From an uncultured Actinomycetes bacterium (GTDB taxonomy: Bacteria; Actinomycetota; Actinomycetes; Nanopelagicales; Nanopelagicaceae): a DNA stretch of 26,797 bases. Positions 7,786 to 16,035 of the stretch are shown piece by piece; the stretch's first letter is position 1, and every line of letters begins with the position of its first letter. Location of the stretch: NCBI GenBank assembly GCA_903899145.1, contig CAIUHY010000099.1, positions 1-26,797 of the forward strand. The letters run 5' to 3'. The notes under the pieces were generated by a model. It worked only from the letters and a program-made list of their open reading frames with translations. It ran no database searches and was not told where the DNA came from. The position numbers were made by a program, and so were the translations under genes.

Positions 7786-8180
7786 TTGCGCACCCACTTT
7801 GTGTGAAGGATTTCATTTGTAGCAAAAACTAATATGTATGTGCCAACTAATGAAGTGAGTGAATACGCAAAGAATGAACGCATATTGCCCGCACTCAAGT
7901 ATTGATCAATCTTCAAAGCAAATGCTGAATATGTAGTAAAACCACCACAAAATCCGGTACCAAGCGCTGGCCTCCACCACCACTTATGAGATTTATGGTG
8001 TTTTGTATATAAAACTAGCGCAGTAAGGATTACAGAACCCACATAGTTCACAAGAAGTGTTGCCCATGGAAACCCATGATCAACTATGCCTAGAGACACA
8101 AGCCAACGTGCAAGTGAACCAACAACACCGCCAATGGCAACAAAACCAATCTTATATAGCTCTTTTTCTTTGATCGCCAT
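7782..8180 (-). CDS. crcB: CrcB/Fluc fluoride channel subunit (first of pair)
   Basis: The 132-residue protein has four predicted membrane helices and the motifs AIGGVVGSLARW, LLVNYVGSV and GTGFCGGFTTYSAFALK, typical of fluoride exporters. A positively charged segment (KHHKSHKWWWR) links helices two and three. The start ATG has a reasonable ribosome site (AAGGTG). Its stop overlaps the start of the second crcB, supporting co-translation of a heterodimer. Only 13 bases separate it from the upstream small membrane protein gene, so there is no room for a fluoride riboswitch; expression probably depends on readthrough from the sdh promoter. Confidence 0.93.
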   Translation of the reverse strand: MAIKEKELYKIGFVAIGGVVGSLARWLVSLGIVDHGFPWATLLVNYVGSVILTALVLYTKHHKSHKWWWRPALGTGFCGGFTTYSAFALKIDQYLSAGNMRSFFAYSLTSLVGTYILVFATNEILHTKWVRK

Positions 8181-8193
8181 AAGGCACCTTTAA

Positions 8194-8547
8194 TTAGACA
8201 GAGTGAGAGCGAGCAGTTACACGGTGGCCAAGCCCTGTAACAAGGCTAATAATAAGTGAAGCGAAGAGTGCAGCCCAGAATGATGTAATTGTTAGAGCAG
8301 TGCTCCACTTTGCTGTGAGTTCGAGCATCGCAGCATTAATAACACAGAGAAATAAACCAGCGCTTAAGAGAACTGCTGGGAGTGTAAGAATTTTTATGAG
8401 TGAACCAAGAAAAGTGTTAATGACTGAAAATAAAAGAGCAACCCATAAGTAAGACCAGGCACCTCCATGGACTTTGATCCCAGGAATAAGGGCCGTCGAT
8501 GCCCAGACCGCTAGTGCCAAAATCCCCCAACGGAGCATCAATTTCAT
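8194..8547 (-). CDS. Phage-holin-4-like small membrane protein (PF04020 type)
   Basis: The 117-residue protein is almost entirely hydrophobic with four predicted membrane helices. The pattern ILALAVWASTALIPGIKV, then a VINTFLGSLIKILTLP segment, then two further helices, is that of the family named for mycobacterial phage holins, which is widespread in chromosomes and has no established function. The gene starts two bases after the sdhB stop and lies 13 bases before the first crcB, so it is part of the same transcription unit. There is no phage context. The membership call rests on recognising the helix-loop pattern; the biological role is unknown. Confidence 0.8.
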   Translation of the reverse strand: MKLMLRWGILALAVWASTALIPGIKVHGGAWSYLWVALLFSVINTFLGSLIKILTLPAVLLSAGLFLCVINAAMLELTAKWSTALTITSFWAALFASLIISLVTGLGHRVTARSHSV

Positions 8548-8549
8548 GC

Positions 8550-9311
8550 TTAAAGAATACCGTCACGCTTTCGAATAACTGAGCCAAGCCACCGTAGTGG
8601 ATCATATTTAACGTCGACTACACGCTCTTTCATAGGAATGATCGCATTATCAGTAATTTTAATGTGCTCTGGACAGACTTCAGTACAGCACTTAGTGATG
8701 TTACACATTCCAAGACCATGCTCTTCCTGGGCGGTCTGCTTTCGGTTACGTATTACATCTAGTGGGTGCATATCTAACTCTGCGATACGAATAAAAAAGC
8801 GTGGGCCTGCGAAAGACTTCTTATTCTCTTCATGATCACGGATAACGTGGCATGCGTCCTGGCATAAGAAGCACTCGATACATTTTCTAAATTCCTGGCT
8901 GCGCTCAACATCAATCTGCTGCATACGCGCTTGGCCGGGCTTAAGATCTGCTGGCGGTTGGAAAGCAGGGATTTGCATTGCTTTCTTATAATTAAAAGAA
9001 ACATCAGTAACTAAGTCTTTAATAACAGGAAATGCACGCAAAGGAGTAATAGTTACTGTTTCACCATCTTCGAATGTTGAAACTCGTGTCATACAGGCAA
9101 GACGAGGCTTCCCATTAATTTCCATTGAACAAGAACCGCACTTACCGGCTTTGCAGTTCCAGCGGACAGCCAGGTCATTCATTTGCTCAGCCTGAACACG
9201 GTGGATGACATCAAGAATTACTTCACCTTCCATGGCATCGACTGTGACATCCTGTAAGGCGCCATCAGTTGAGTTACCACGCCAAATTCGCAGATTAATC
9301 TTGCGTGCCAT
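8550..9311 (-). CDS. sdhB: Succinate dehydrogenase iron-sulfur subunit
   Basis: Electron-transfer subunit of respiratory complex II. The 253-residue protein carries all three clusters: [2Fe-2S] ligands Cys53, Cys58, Cys61 and Cys73 in the ferredoxin domain; [4Fe-4S] ligands Cys144, Cys147, Cys150 and Cys213; and [3Fe-4S] ligands Cys154, Cys203 and Cys209. This matches the E. coli SdhB spacing closely. Its start codon overlaps the last base of the sdhA stop, so the two are translated in tandem. The sequence style (WNCKAGKCGSC, CIECFLCQDACHV) resembles the actinobacterial Sdh1 type. Confidence 0.96.
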   Translation of the reverse strand: MARKINLRIWRGNSTDGALQDVTVDAMEGEVILDVIHRVQAEQMNDLAVRWNCKAGKCGSCSMEINGKPRLACMTRVSTFEDGETVTITPLRAFPVIKDLVTDVSFNYKKAMQIPAFQPPADLKPGQARMQQIDVERSQEFRKCIECFLCQDACHVIRDHEENKKSFAGPRFFIRIAELDMHPLDVIRNRKQTAQEEHGLGMCNITKCCTEVCPEHIKITDNAIIPMKERVVDVKYDPLRWLGSVIRKRDGIL

Positions 9312-11197
9312 TAGTTGGACCCACCTTTCGACATTTCTGCTGCTGTCATATATTTCTCTAGTTCATGTGGATCAAAAAGTTCAAATAATTCTTTTGGCAT
9401 TGATGGCAGCGGGGTTTTTTCAACTGAAACCTTCTTCCCATCAAATGTGCAGATTAAATTTACTTGGCGCCATTGAGAAGACATGACCGGGAAGTCATCG
9501 CGTGTGTGGCCGCCACGTGACTCCTCACGGGTAAGACCTGCAAGCGCAGTTGATTCAGCGACAAGAAGCATGTTATCTAAATCAAAAGAAAGATGGAATC
9601 CCGGGTTAAATTCGCGGCCCCCAGAGACAGATACTTTTCCGATTCTCACACGAAGTTCAGCGATCTTTATCAGCGCTTCTTCTAATTCTTTCTTTGTTCT
9701 AATAATTCCAACAAGTGACTGGGTGAGCTCTTGAAGCTCGTGATGAAGCGCATATGGGTTTTCTCCACCAGTTTGCGTGAATGGTTTTTCGATCTTTTCT
9801 TGTGCGGCCTTGAGCGATGTATCGCTCACAGGGTTCGCACCTGCGCTCTTTACATAATTGGCAGCACCTATTCCTGCGCGGCGGCCAAAGACCAATAGAT
9901 CTGAAAGTGAATTACCACCAAGGCGATTTGAACCGTGCATTCCACCAGCTACTTCACCAGCAGCAAAGAGTCCTGGAACGCCAACAGCTGCTGTGCTATC
10001 AGGGTCAACATCCACTCCACCCATGACGTAATGACATGTTGGGCCAACTTCCATTGCCTCTTTTGTAATGTCAACGCCGGCAAGTTCATAGAACTGGTGC
10101 CACATGGAAGGAAGCTTCTTCTTAATAACCTCTGCAGGAAGACGCTTTGAAACATCTAGATAAACGCCCCCGTGTTCACTGCCACGTCCAGCTTTTACTT
10201 CGGTATTGATTGCGCGAGCAACCTCATCGCGTGGTAAGAGTTCTGGTGGGCGGCGATTGTTGGTCTGATCTGTATACCAACGATCTGCTTCTGCTTCATT
10301 ATCTGCATATTTATCTTTGAAAACATCTGGGATGTAATTAAACATAAAGCGCTCACCATTTGAATTAGTAAGAACACCACCATCGCCACGTACCGATTCA
10401 GTAACAAGCAGTCCGCGCACAGATGGTGGCCAGACCATTCCTGTTGGATGGAACTGAATGAATTCCATATCTTTAAGACGGCCTCCTGCTTTCAATGCAA
10501 GAGCGTGACCGTCGCCGGTGCCCTCCCATGAATTAGAGGTAATTTTAAAAGTCTTACCGATGCCACCTGTCGCAAGGATGACTGCAGGTGAGTCAAAGAA
10601 AACTTCATCTCCACTCTCGCGCCAGTAGCCATAAACTCCAGAAACTTTGCCGTTATCTTTCAAAATTTCAGTAATAGTTAATTCAGCAAATACTTTAATG
10701 AATTTTTCTGGATCTCCTGTTTCTTTCTCATCATTTTGTTGCAAAGCAACAATACGTTGTTGCATCGTACGAATAAGTTCAAGTCCAGTGCGATCACCCA
10801 CGTGAGCAAGGCGCGGATACTCGTGTCCACCAAAGTTACGTTGTGAAATTTTTCCTTCTTTGGTGCGGTCAAAGAGTGCGCCCCACATTTCAAGTTCCCA
10901 CACGCGATCTGGCGCTTCTTTAGCGTGAAGTTCCGCCATCCGGTAATGATTAAGGAACTTGCCCCCACGCATAGTGTCTCTAAAGTGCACCATCCAGTTG
11001 TCATCTGAATTTACGTTTCCCATAGAGGCAGATACGCCACCTTCAGCCATAACTGTGTGCGCCTTACCAAAGAGTGATTTACAAATAATTGCAACAGATA
11101 AACCAGCTTCTCGTGCTTCTACTGCAGCACGCAGCCCTGCTCCACCTGCGCCAATTACAACAACGTCATATGCATAACGTCCTAGGGATCTACTCAT
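9311..11197 (-). CDS. sdhA: Succinate dehydrogenase flavoprotein subunit
   Basis: Catalytic subunit that oxidises succinate to fumarate with covalently bound FAD. The 628-residue protein opens with the dinucleotide-binding motif VVIGAGGAGLRAA (13-25) and has His47 in GKAHTVMAEGG, the expected site of the 8-alpha-histidyl-FAD bond. HPTGM and the segment HGSNRLGGNSLSDLLVFG belong to the substrate site and FAD domain. The C-terminal helical domain is complete. The gene lies between the membrane anchor gene upstream (14-base gap) and sdhB. Gene order anchor-flavoprotein-iron-sulfur and the 'KAHTVMAEGG' wording match the mycobacterial Sdh1 arrangement (Rv0249c-Rv0248c-Rv0247c). Confidence 0.97.
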   Translation of the reverse strand: MSRSLGRYAYDVVVIGAGGAGLRAAVEAREAGLSVAIICKSLFGKAHTVMAEGGVSASMGNVNSDDNWMVHFRDTMRGGKFLNHYRMAELHAKEAPDRVWELEMWGALFDRTKEGKISQRNFGGHEYPRLAHVGDRTGLELIRTMQQRIVALQQNDEKETGDPEKFIKVFAELTITEILKDNGKVSGVYGYWRESGDEVFFDSPAVILATGGIGKTFKITSNSWEGTGDGHALALKAGGRLKDMEFIQFHPTGMVWPPSVRGLLVTESVRGDGGVLTNSNGERFMFNYIPDVFKDKYADNEAEADRWYTDQTNNRRPPELLPRDEVARAINTEVKAGRGSEHGGVYLDVSKRLPAEVIKKKLPSMWHQFYELAGVDITKEAMEVGPTCHYVMGGVDVDPDSTAAVGVPGLFAAGEVAGGMHGSNRLGGNSLSDLLVFGRRAGIGAANYVKSAGANPVSDTSLKAAQEKIEKPFTQTGGENPYALHHELQELTQSLVGIIRTKKELEEALIKIAELRVRIGKVSVSGGREFNPGFHLSFDLDNMLLVAESTALAGLTREESRGGHTRDDFPVMSSQWRQVNLICTFDGKKVSVEKTPLPSMPKELFELFDPHELEKYMTAAEMSKGGSN

Positions 11198-11211
11198 ATT
11201 ATTTATCTCGC

Positions 11212-12033
11212 TTAGAAGAAGTAGAGGTTGCGGATAGAGTGGCCAGAAACTTGTCGAACATAGAGATCACAAAGAGCAACACCGAAGAGGGATATCCATG
11301 CAAAGTTCTGATGCTTGTGGTTAAGGATTGAAACCCATGTCCAAATCTTGTAGCGGATGGGGTGTTGAGAGAAGTTCCGAAGACGCCCACCTACTGTGTG
11401 ACGACATGTATGACATGAGGCTGAATAAAGCCAGAGGAATGTTGCATTTGCGAGAAGCACTAGGGTGCCCACAGACATGTGCCCCCATTGACCCTTCTCA
11501 TTCTTGAAAGCATCAATTGCATCGATCGTAAGAAAAACATTGAAGACAAGACCTGCATAAAACGCGTAGCGATGACCGTTTTGCAGAATAAGTGGCGCTC
11601 GTGTTTCACCTGTGTATTTTGCGTGAGGTTCAGCAACTGCACATGCTGGTGGTGACATCCAGAATGAACGATAGTAAGCCTTACGGTAGTAATAACAAGT
11701 CATACGAAAAGCGAGTGGAAAAATTAAAATAAAGAGTGACGGTGAAACCGTCATTCCTAATACGTGATAAATACCAAAAGGTGTCCCGACGAAAGAGACA
11801 GCTCCATTAGCGCATGCCTTAGATAAACATGGTGAATAAAAGGGTGAGATGAGTGGCGCAGCAAAATACTTTCCATTTTCAAAAGCACGAAATGTTGCAT
11901 AGACAATAAAGGAGAAAAGTACGACAACCGTGATGAAGGGTTGTATCCACCACTTATCTGTACGAAAGGTTTTGGCAGAAAGTTTTGCTCGGCCCTCAGA
12001 AAATACTCCGGTGCCAGGGGTGGTTATTGCCAT
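11212..12033 (-). CDS. sdhC: Succinate dehydrogenase membrane anchor / cytochrome b subunit (Sdh1 type)
   Basis: The 273-residue membrane protein has about five hydrophobic helices (near 31-50, 86-112, 155-175, 187-205 and 243-260) and several histidines suited to heme ligation (for example His90, His185, His208, His212 and His241). It is a single fused anchor rather than separate SdhC and SdhD, as in the actinobacterial Sdh1 complex, whose Mycobacterium anchor has the same length. The C-terminal signature ASCHTCRHTVGGRL is distinctive. The start has a ribosome site (AGGAAA, 12047-12042, eight bases before ATG), so unlike many unit-leading genes here it appears to have a leader. It is the first gene of the sdh-crcB unit. 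Confidence 0.88.
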   Translation of the reverse strand: MAITTPGTGVFSEGRAKLSAKTFRTDKWWIQPFITVVVLFSFIVYATFRAFENGKYFAAPLISPFYSPCLSKACANGAVSFVGTPFGIYHVLGMTVSPSLFILIFPLAFRMTCYYYRKAYYRSFWMSPPACAVAEPHAKYTGETRAPLILQNGHRYAFYAGLVFNVFLTIDAIDAFKNEKGQWGHMSVGTLVLLANATFLWLYSASCHTCRHTVGGRLRNFSQHPIRYKIWTWVSILNHKHQNFAWISLFGVALCDLYVRQVSGHSIRNLYFF

Positions 12034-12128
12034 GGGAATAGTTTCCTAGTTCAACAGCATTATTACTAGGCGAGATTCCACAACAGTGTTATGAGTTCAA
12101 ACACAAATCACCCATAAGTGAGTAAATC
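12034..12128 (-). promoter_or_regulatory. Leader and presumed promoter region of the sdh operon
   Basis: This 95-base gap separates the tRNA-Ser(UGA) 3' end from the sdhC start and holds an AGGAAA ribosome site. It also has short inverted arms (CTAGT/ACTAG flanking an AT-rich 14-base centre) that could be an operator or chance. I cannot assign a convincing -35/-10 pair. Transcription from the tRNA promoter could also run through, since no terminator is visible after the tRNA. Confidence 0.4.
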
Positions 12129-12214
12129 TGGCGGAGGGCGTGGGATTTGAACCCACGAAGGTTTCCCTTGCCGGTTTTCAAGACCGGTGCACTCGGCCAC
12201 TATGCGAGCCCTCC
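12129..12214 (-). tRNA. tRNA-Ser (anticodon UGA)
   Basis: On the minus strand the acceptor stem GGAGGGC (12214-12208) pairs with GCCCTCC (12139-12133), followed by discriminator G and encoded CCA ending at 12129. The anticodon stem CCGGT/ACCGG encloses loop CTTGAAA, giving anticodon UGA (12180-12178) for UCN codons. The T arm GTGGGTTCAAATCCCAC is canonical, and a variable arm of class II length follows the anticodon arm. It lies between the HAD gene and the sdh operon, with seryl-tRNA synthetase about 0.9 kb upstream. Confidence 0.97.
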
Positions 12215-12221
12215 GTGGGCA

Positions 12222-12251
12222 AACTTACCTGTTGTGATGTTACTTCGGCAA
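12222..12251 (-). promoter_or_regulatory. Promoter of tRNA-Ser(UGA)
   Basis: On the minus strand a -35-like TTGCCG (12251-12246; four of six matches to TTGACA) is separated by 18 bases from the -10 TAAGTT (12227-12222). The mature tRNA begins eight bases after the -10, so transcription would start at or within a base or two of the mature 5' end, leaving little or no 5' leader for RNase P. Confidence 0.6.
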
Positions 12252-12264
12252 AACAGAGTGCCTA

Positions 12265-13077
12265 TTAGGCAGAAAGCTCCAGCAACTGCTCAATAACTAT
12301 TGCAACACCATCTAAATGATCGGCTTGGGCAACAAACTTTGCATTCTTTACTCCGTCGTGGTGGCCATTAGACATTGCCCATGACCTTTCTGCCCACCTA
12401 AGCATTGAGAAATCATTTGGGTTATCACCAAATGTGACAGAATCTTTAGCCCCAATTCCTTTACGAGCAGCAAGTTTTTCTAGAGTTTCACCTTTACTGA
12501 CACCTAATGCCGAAATTTCTAAGAGAGACTCATCAGCGTTGGAGTGAGTAACTGTCACAATATCTGAGGTAAGTGGCCCAGCAATTGCGAGCATTTCATC
12601 TGATGTGTGATCGTAATCCGAACACCTCGCCATTATTTTAAATGCGGGTTGGGTTAGCTTCTCTTCAATCTTTTGGACACCCACATTATCTGCTCCTATA
12701 TCCCAACGAGGAACATAAATTTTTTCTCTATAGAATTTCTCGTCATACTCAACAGCAAAAGAAACAGTAGGTAATGCTTCGCGCATTCTGCTAATAAATT
12801 CAAACTGTATTTCAAGAGGGATGAGCCACTGCTCGATAATCTTCTCATTGATCAAGTCATAATGAAGTGCACCATTTGCACAAATTGCCTGACCGAACCC
12901 AAATGCATCACTAATCTCACGCATCCATCGAGGTGGCCTTCCCGTGACAAAGAAGATTTCAACACCGAGGTCTTTAGCTGCGGTAAATGCTTCGATGGTG
13001 CGTTTTGAAATACCTTGCTCGGTGACAATTGTCCCGTCAAGGTCGGTGCCAATAAGTTTTGGTCTTTTCCCAGTTAT
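12265..13077 (-). CDS. HAD-superfamily phosphatase (Cof type) lacking a canonical start codon
   Basis: The product is about 270 residues if it starts at 13077. It carries all HAD motifs: GTDLDGT (nucleophile Asp12, acid Asp14), VTGRPP (motif II), a motif III Lys region (LEKLAARKG) and [11 protein letters not shown] (motif IV), with a C2-type cap between. It is probably a cytoplasmic sugar-phosphate or flavin/PLP phosphatase. No ATG, GTG or TTG lies in frame between the serS end and ATG 12924, and a start at 12924 would delete motif I. Possible starts are ATA at 13077, overlapping the serS stop where a one-base change would restore an ATGA overlap, or ATT at 13089 with AGGAG seven bases upstream (13101-13097). 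Start uncertain; coding intact. Confidence 0.8.
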   Translation of the reverse strand: MTGKRPKLIGTDLDGTIVTEQGISKRTIEAFTAAKDLGVEIFFVTGRPPRWMREISDAFGFGQAICANGALHYDLINEKIIEQWLIPLEIQFEFISRMREALPTVSFAVEYDEKFYREKIYVPRWDIGADNVGVQKIEEKLTQPAFKIMARCSDYDHTSDEMLAIAGPLTSDIVTVTHSNADESLLEISALGVSKGETLEKLAARKGIGAKDSVTFGDNPNDFSMLRWAERSWAMSNGHHDGVKNAKFVAQADHLDGVAIVIEQLLELSA

Positions 13078-14336
13078 GCCGGAAGTAATCTGTCGACTCC
13101 TAAGAATGGCTGAAGAGCAGCAGGCACTTTGACTGAGCCATCCATTTGTTGATGATTTTCAAGAATGGCGACAATCATGCGTGGAATTGCAACAAGTGTT
13201 CCATTAAGTGTGGCAACAGGCTTTGTTGCCTCTCCATCACGGTAGCGAATATTTAAGCGGCGAGCTTGGAATTCTGTGCAGTTAGAAGTACTTGTCACTT
13301 CTCGGTAAGCATTTTGTGTTGGAATCCATGCCTCAATATCAAATTTACGTATGGCACTTGCGCCTAAGTCACCTGACGCCACATCAATCACGCGGTAAGG
13401 AATCTCCATGGCATTCATGAAATCTTTTTCCCATTGCAATAGACGCTTATGTTCTTCAAGTGCATCTTCTTGTTTACAAAAAGTAAACATTTCAACTTTA
13501 TCGAACTGGTGGACACGAATAATGCCGCGGGTATCTTTTCCATATGTTCCAGCTTCTCGGCGGAAACATGATGAATAGCCTGCGTAACGCAATGGCAACT
13601 GGTCAACGATTTCATCCATGTGATAGGCAGCAAGTGGAACTTCACTTGTGCCGACAAGATAAAAATCATCTTCTTCTAAGTGAAAAACATTCTCTGCGGC
13701 TTGGCCAAGAAATCCAGTGCCCTCCATCGCTGCAGGCTTCACTAGGACCGGTGGAATGACAGGGGTGAAACCAGATTTTGTGGCTGAGGAAATTGCGTAA
13801 TTAACAAGGGCGAATTCAAGTAAAGCTCCAACACCGGTGAGGTAATAAAACCTAGAACCAGAAACTTTTGCGCCACGTTCTGTATCGATTGCTTTAAGGA
13901 TCTTGCCGAGTTCAACATGGTCTTTTGCCTCAAATCCTTCTTTCGCAAAATCACGTGGAGAACCAACGTGCTCTAGAACTACAAAATCTTCTTCTCCACC
14001 AATAGGAGCAGCAGGATCAATGAGATTATGGATTTGGAGTAACAGCGCATCGGCTGTTGATTCAGCTTCACCACGAGCAGCCTCTGCTGTCCTTACTCTG
14101 GCTGATAAATCTTTAGCTTTCTCTAAAAGGGCGGCTTTCTCATCACCTTTTGCTGCGCCAACAGATTTAGAGAGAACATTTTGCTCTGCGCGCAATGTTT
14201 CAAATGCGCTGATTGCAGCTCTGCGAGCTTCATCAGCAACTAAAAGTTGATCAACAACAGCGGGGTTTTCACCACGCACTTTTTGTGAATTGCGAACTCT
14301 CTCGGGATCATCGCGGAGAATCTTAAGATCAATCAC
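13074..14336 (-). CDS. serS: Seryl-tRNA synthetase
   Basis: Charges tRNA-Ser with serine. The 420-residue class II synthetase has the N-terminal coiled-coil arm (about 30-100) that grips the long variable arm of tRNA-Ser. The catalytic domain follows with [12 protein letters not shown], motif 2 around [30 protein letters not shown], and motif 3 [19 protein letters not shown]. The start is GTG at 14336: [15 protein letters not shown] is the standard SerRS N terminus, and a TANNNT element six bases upstream supports a leaderless transcript. It lies nine bases after pheA and abuts the HAD gene; a tRNA-Ser gene lies about 0.9 kb downstream. Confidence 0.98.
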   Translation of the reverse strand: MIDLKILRDDPERVRNSQKVRGENPAVVDQLLVADEARRAAISAFETLRAEQNVLSKSVGAAKGDEKAALLEKAKDLSARVRTAEAARGEAESTADALLLQIHNLIDPAAPIGGEEDFVVLEHVGSPRDFAKEGFEAKDHVELGKILKAIDTERGAKVSGSRFYYLTGVGALLEFALVNYAISSATKSGFTPVIPPVLVKPAAMEGTGFLGQAAENVFHLEEDDFYLVGTSEVPLAAYHMDEIVDQLPLRYAGYSSCFRREAGTYGKDTRGIIRVHQFDKVEMFTFCKQEDALEEHKRLLQWEKDFMNAMEIPYRVIDVASGDLGASAIRKFDIEAWIPTQNAYREVTSTSNCTEFQARRLNIRYRDGEATKPVATLNGTLVAIPRMIVAILENHQQMDGSVKVPAALQPFLGVDRLLPA

Positions 14337-14342
14337 AGGATA

Positions 14343-14348
14343 AGCCTA
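14343..14348 (-). promoter_or_regulatory. -10 element of serS, built from the pheA stop codon
   Basis: TAGGCT (minus strand, 14348-14343), six bases (TATCCT), then the GTG start at 14336. The first three bases are the stop codon of pheA (TAG), so one sequence ends one gene and forms the -10 for the next. It fits the leaderless pattern. Confidence 0.5.
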
Positions 14349-15191
14349 CCGATTGGATTTTCCAGTATGCGTGCGAGGGTATGAACCCAACACACGGATA
14401 TCGTCACAAATCTTACGTAAGCCCTCGATTGATTGGGCAACAGGCACATCCGTTAGGTGACCTTCAACGTCAATAATGAAGTGATAGTGACCGAGTTCTC
14501 GCCCTGTTGGACGGCTCTGGATGAATGTGAGGTTAACATTATTTTTTGCAAACTCCGTGAGAATCTCAAGCAACGCTCCTGCATGGTCAATATCGATATA
14601 GGCAACAAGTGATGTGCGGTCTGCGCCAGTTGGGGGAGGAAGTTTTCCTTCACGCTCAACAACAACAAAGCGTGTCACTGCTACTTCATTGTCACCAATA
14701 TTTTCAGCAATTACCTTTAGCCCATATTTTTCTGCAGCAATTTCTGCGGCGATTGCTGCATCCCAGTTTCCATCTTTTAACCCTTCTGCGGCAGCAGCAG
14801 TTGATGGAGTAGTAATAACTTCAGCATCGGGCAACTCCCGAGCAATATAGGCACGACATTGTGATTCTGCGTGTGGATGAGTTGCAATGCGAGTGATTTT
14901 CTTATCAACATTTTCTGGTAACACCATGAGTGAAAAAGTTACTGGAAGTGTTGTTTCAGCAACGATCACAAGTGGTTCACCCGTGGCTAACTCATCTAGC
15001 GTTCTAGCAACAACGCCTTCTACTGAATTTTCAATGGGTACCAGAGCTCGCTCGGCAAGTCCTTTTCGAACTGCATCAAGTGCTGCAGTGACGTTTGCAT
15101 AAGGGGTCAGCTCATCATCGCTTTTTGCGATACCTCGAAGGGCACTTTCTGTGAAAGTTCCCGAAGGCCCTAGGTATGCATAATGAGTCAC
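14346..15191 (-). CDS. pheA: Prephenate dehydratase with ACT domain
   Basis: Converts prephenate to phenylpyruvate in phenylalanine synthesis. The 281-residue protein begins THYAYLGPSGTFTESAL after the start, has the two-lobed periplasmic-binding-like catalytic part (about 4-180) with VPIENSVEG and VTRFVVV, and a C-terminal ACT domain (about 194-265) with the phenylalanine-binding segment IQSRPTGRELGHYHF (commonly ESRP). There is no fused chorismate mutase. I choose GTG 15191 rather than GTG 15209: it matches the usual N terminus and has TACCCT six bases upstream. It is transcribed away from the PP2C gene and directly precedes serS, and feedback inhibition by phenylalanine through the ACT domain is expected. 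Confidence 0.95.
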   Translation of the reverse strand: MTHYAYLGPSGTFTESALRGIAKSDDELTPYANVTAALDAVRKGLAERALVPIENSVEGVVARTLDELATGEPLVIVAETTLPVTFSLMVLPENVDKKITRIATHPHAESQCRAYIARELPDAEVITTPSTAAAAEGLKDGNWDAAIAAEIAAEKYGLKVIAENIGDNEVAVTRFVVVEREGKLPPPTGADRTSLVAYIDIDHAGALLEILTEFAKNNVNLTFIQSRPTGRELGHYHFIIDVEGHLTDVPVAQSIEGLRKICDDIRVLGSYPRTHTGKSNR

Positions 15192-15197
15192 TGCGTA

Positions 15198-15203
15198 AGG
15201 GTA
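15198..15203 (-). promoter_or_regulatory. -10 element, predicted leaderless promoter of pheA
   Basis: TACCCT on the minus strand, six bases (TACGCA), then GTG at 15191. It supports the downstream of two candidate GTG starts. It is divergent from the PP2C gene promoter about 25 bases away. Confidence 0.48.
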
Positions 15204-15225
15204 TCTCACGCAGCATTGCCCCCAT

Positions 15226-15231
15226 TAGGCT
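15226..15231 (+). promoter_or_regulatory. -10 element, predicted leaderless promoter of the PP2C-kinase pair
   Basis: TAGGCT, six bases (ATTTCT), then ATG at 15238. No ribosome-binding purine run precedes the ATG. The hexamer is identical to the serS -10. Confidence 0.52.
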
Positions 15232-15237
15232 ATTTCT

Positions 15238-16035
15238 ATGAGCACTCCATCACCGACTAGCGCGAAAGGGCGATTTAAAACAATCGCACGAAGTGAAGTT
15301 GGTTTAGTGCGCGATGGAAATGAAGACGCTGCTTTGATCTCCCCCGTTTTACTTGCTGTGGCAGATGGGATGGGAGGGCATGCAGGAGGTGAAGTAGCTT
15401 CACGAATTGCGATTAACACACTTAAGGGACTTAGCGCGGTGTTAGACGACGCAGCTATTGATAGCGAATCTCGTGAAGATTTACTACTTAATATCTCCTT
15501 TTCGATCGATCATGAATTATCTGAGGAATCTAAAGCCAATCATGAACTACATGGAATGGGAACTACCCTCACAGCTATTCATATAAATGGTGAAGTAATT
15601 GAGCTACTTCATATTGGTGACTCAAGATGTTACAGATGGCGTGATAAGAAACTTACCCAACTCAGCCATGACCACACTGTTATGCAAGAACTGCTAGATC
15701 AAGGCAGGCTCACACCTGAAGAAGTATTTGATCATCCTCAAAGATCCCTACTTACCCAAGTTTTAATGGGTGATAGCGGAATTGATCCAATACTGAGTGT
15801 TCATGATATAAAAGATGGAGATAGGTTCCTCCTCTGTAGCGATGGCCTTAGCTCTGTGCTTTCAGATTATGAGATCGCATCAATTATTAAAAGTGCTGAC
15901 GATGAAAAAGTTGTTGATAATTTGATTGAAAACGTTCTTAAAAAAGGCGCCCCCGATAACGTCACGATTTTATGGAGTGAAGTTGTGGCTGAAACAGGTA
16001 AGAACGAAACCAAACTTTTAGGTGCTGCGCTGTGA
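15238..16035 (+). CDS. pstP: PP2C-type serine/threonine protein phosphatase
   Basis: Metal-dependent phosphatase that reverses Ser/Thr kinase phosphorylation. The 265-residue protein is essentially one PPM domain: VRDGNEDAA (24-32), VADGMGGHAGGEV (41-53), GMGTTL, HIGDSRCYRW, LLCSDGLSSVL and APDNVTILW supply the metal-binding Asp residues in the expected order. Mycobacterial PstP has a membrane helix and an extracellular tail; this one ends just after the catalytic domain, so it appears cytosolic. Its last four bases overlap the start of the PASTA kinase gene, so the opposing enzymes are coupled. The symbol is by analogy. Confidence 0.95.
   Translation: MSTPSPTSAKGRFKTIARSEVGLVRDGNEDAALISPVLLAVADGMGGHAGGEVASRIAINTLKGLSAVLDDAAIDSESREDLLLNISFSIDHELSEESKANHELHGMGTTLTAIHINGEVIELLHIGDSRCYRWRDKKLTQLSHDHTVMQELLDQGRLTPEEVFDHPQRSLLTQVLMGDSGIDPILSVHDIKDGDRFLLCSDGLSSVLSDYEIASIIKSADDEKVVDNLIENVLKKGAPDNVTILWSEVVAETGKNETKLLGAAL

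Noticed and set aside
8181..8193. Fluoride riboswitch before crcB
   Set aside because: Only 13 bases separate crcB from the upstream gene, too short for the aptamer.
8194..8547. Prophage remnant suggested by the holin-like protein
   Set aside because: No other phage genes, integrase or att-like repeats nearby; the family is common in chromosomes and the gene sits in the sdh operon.
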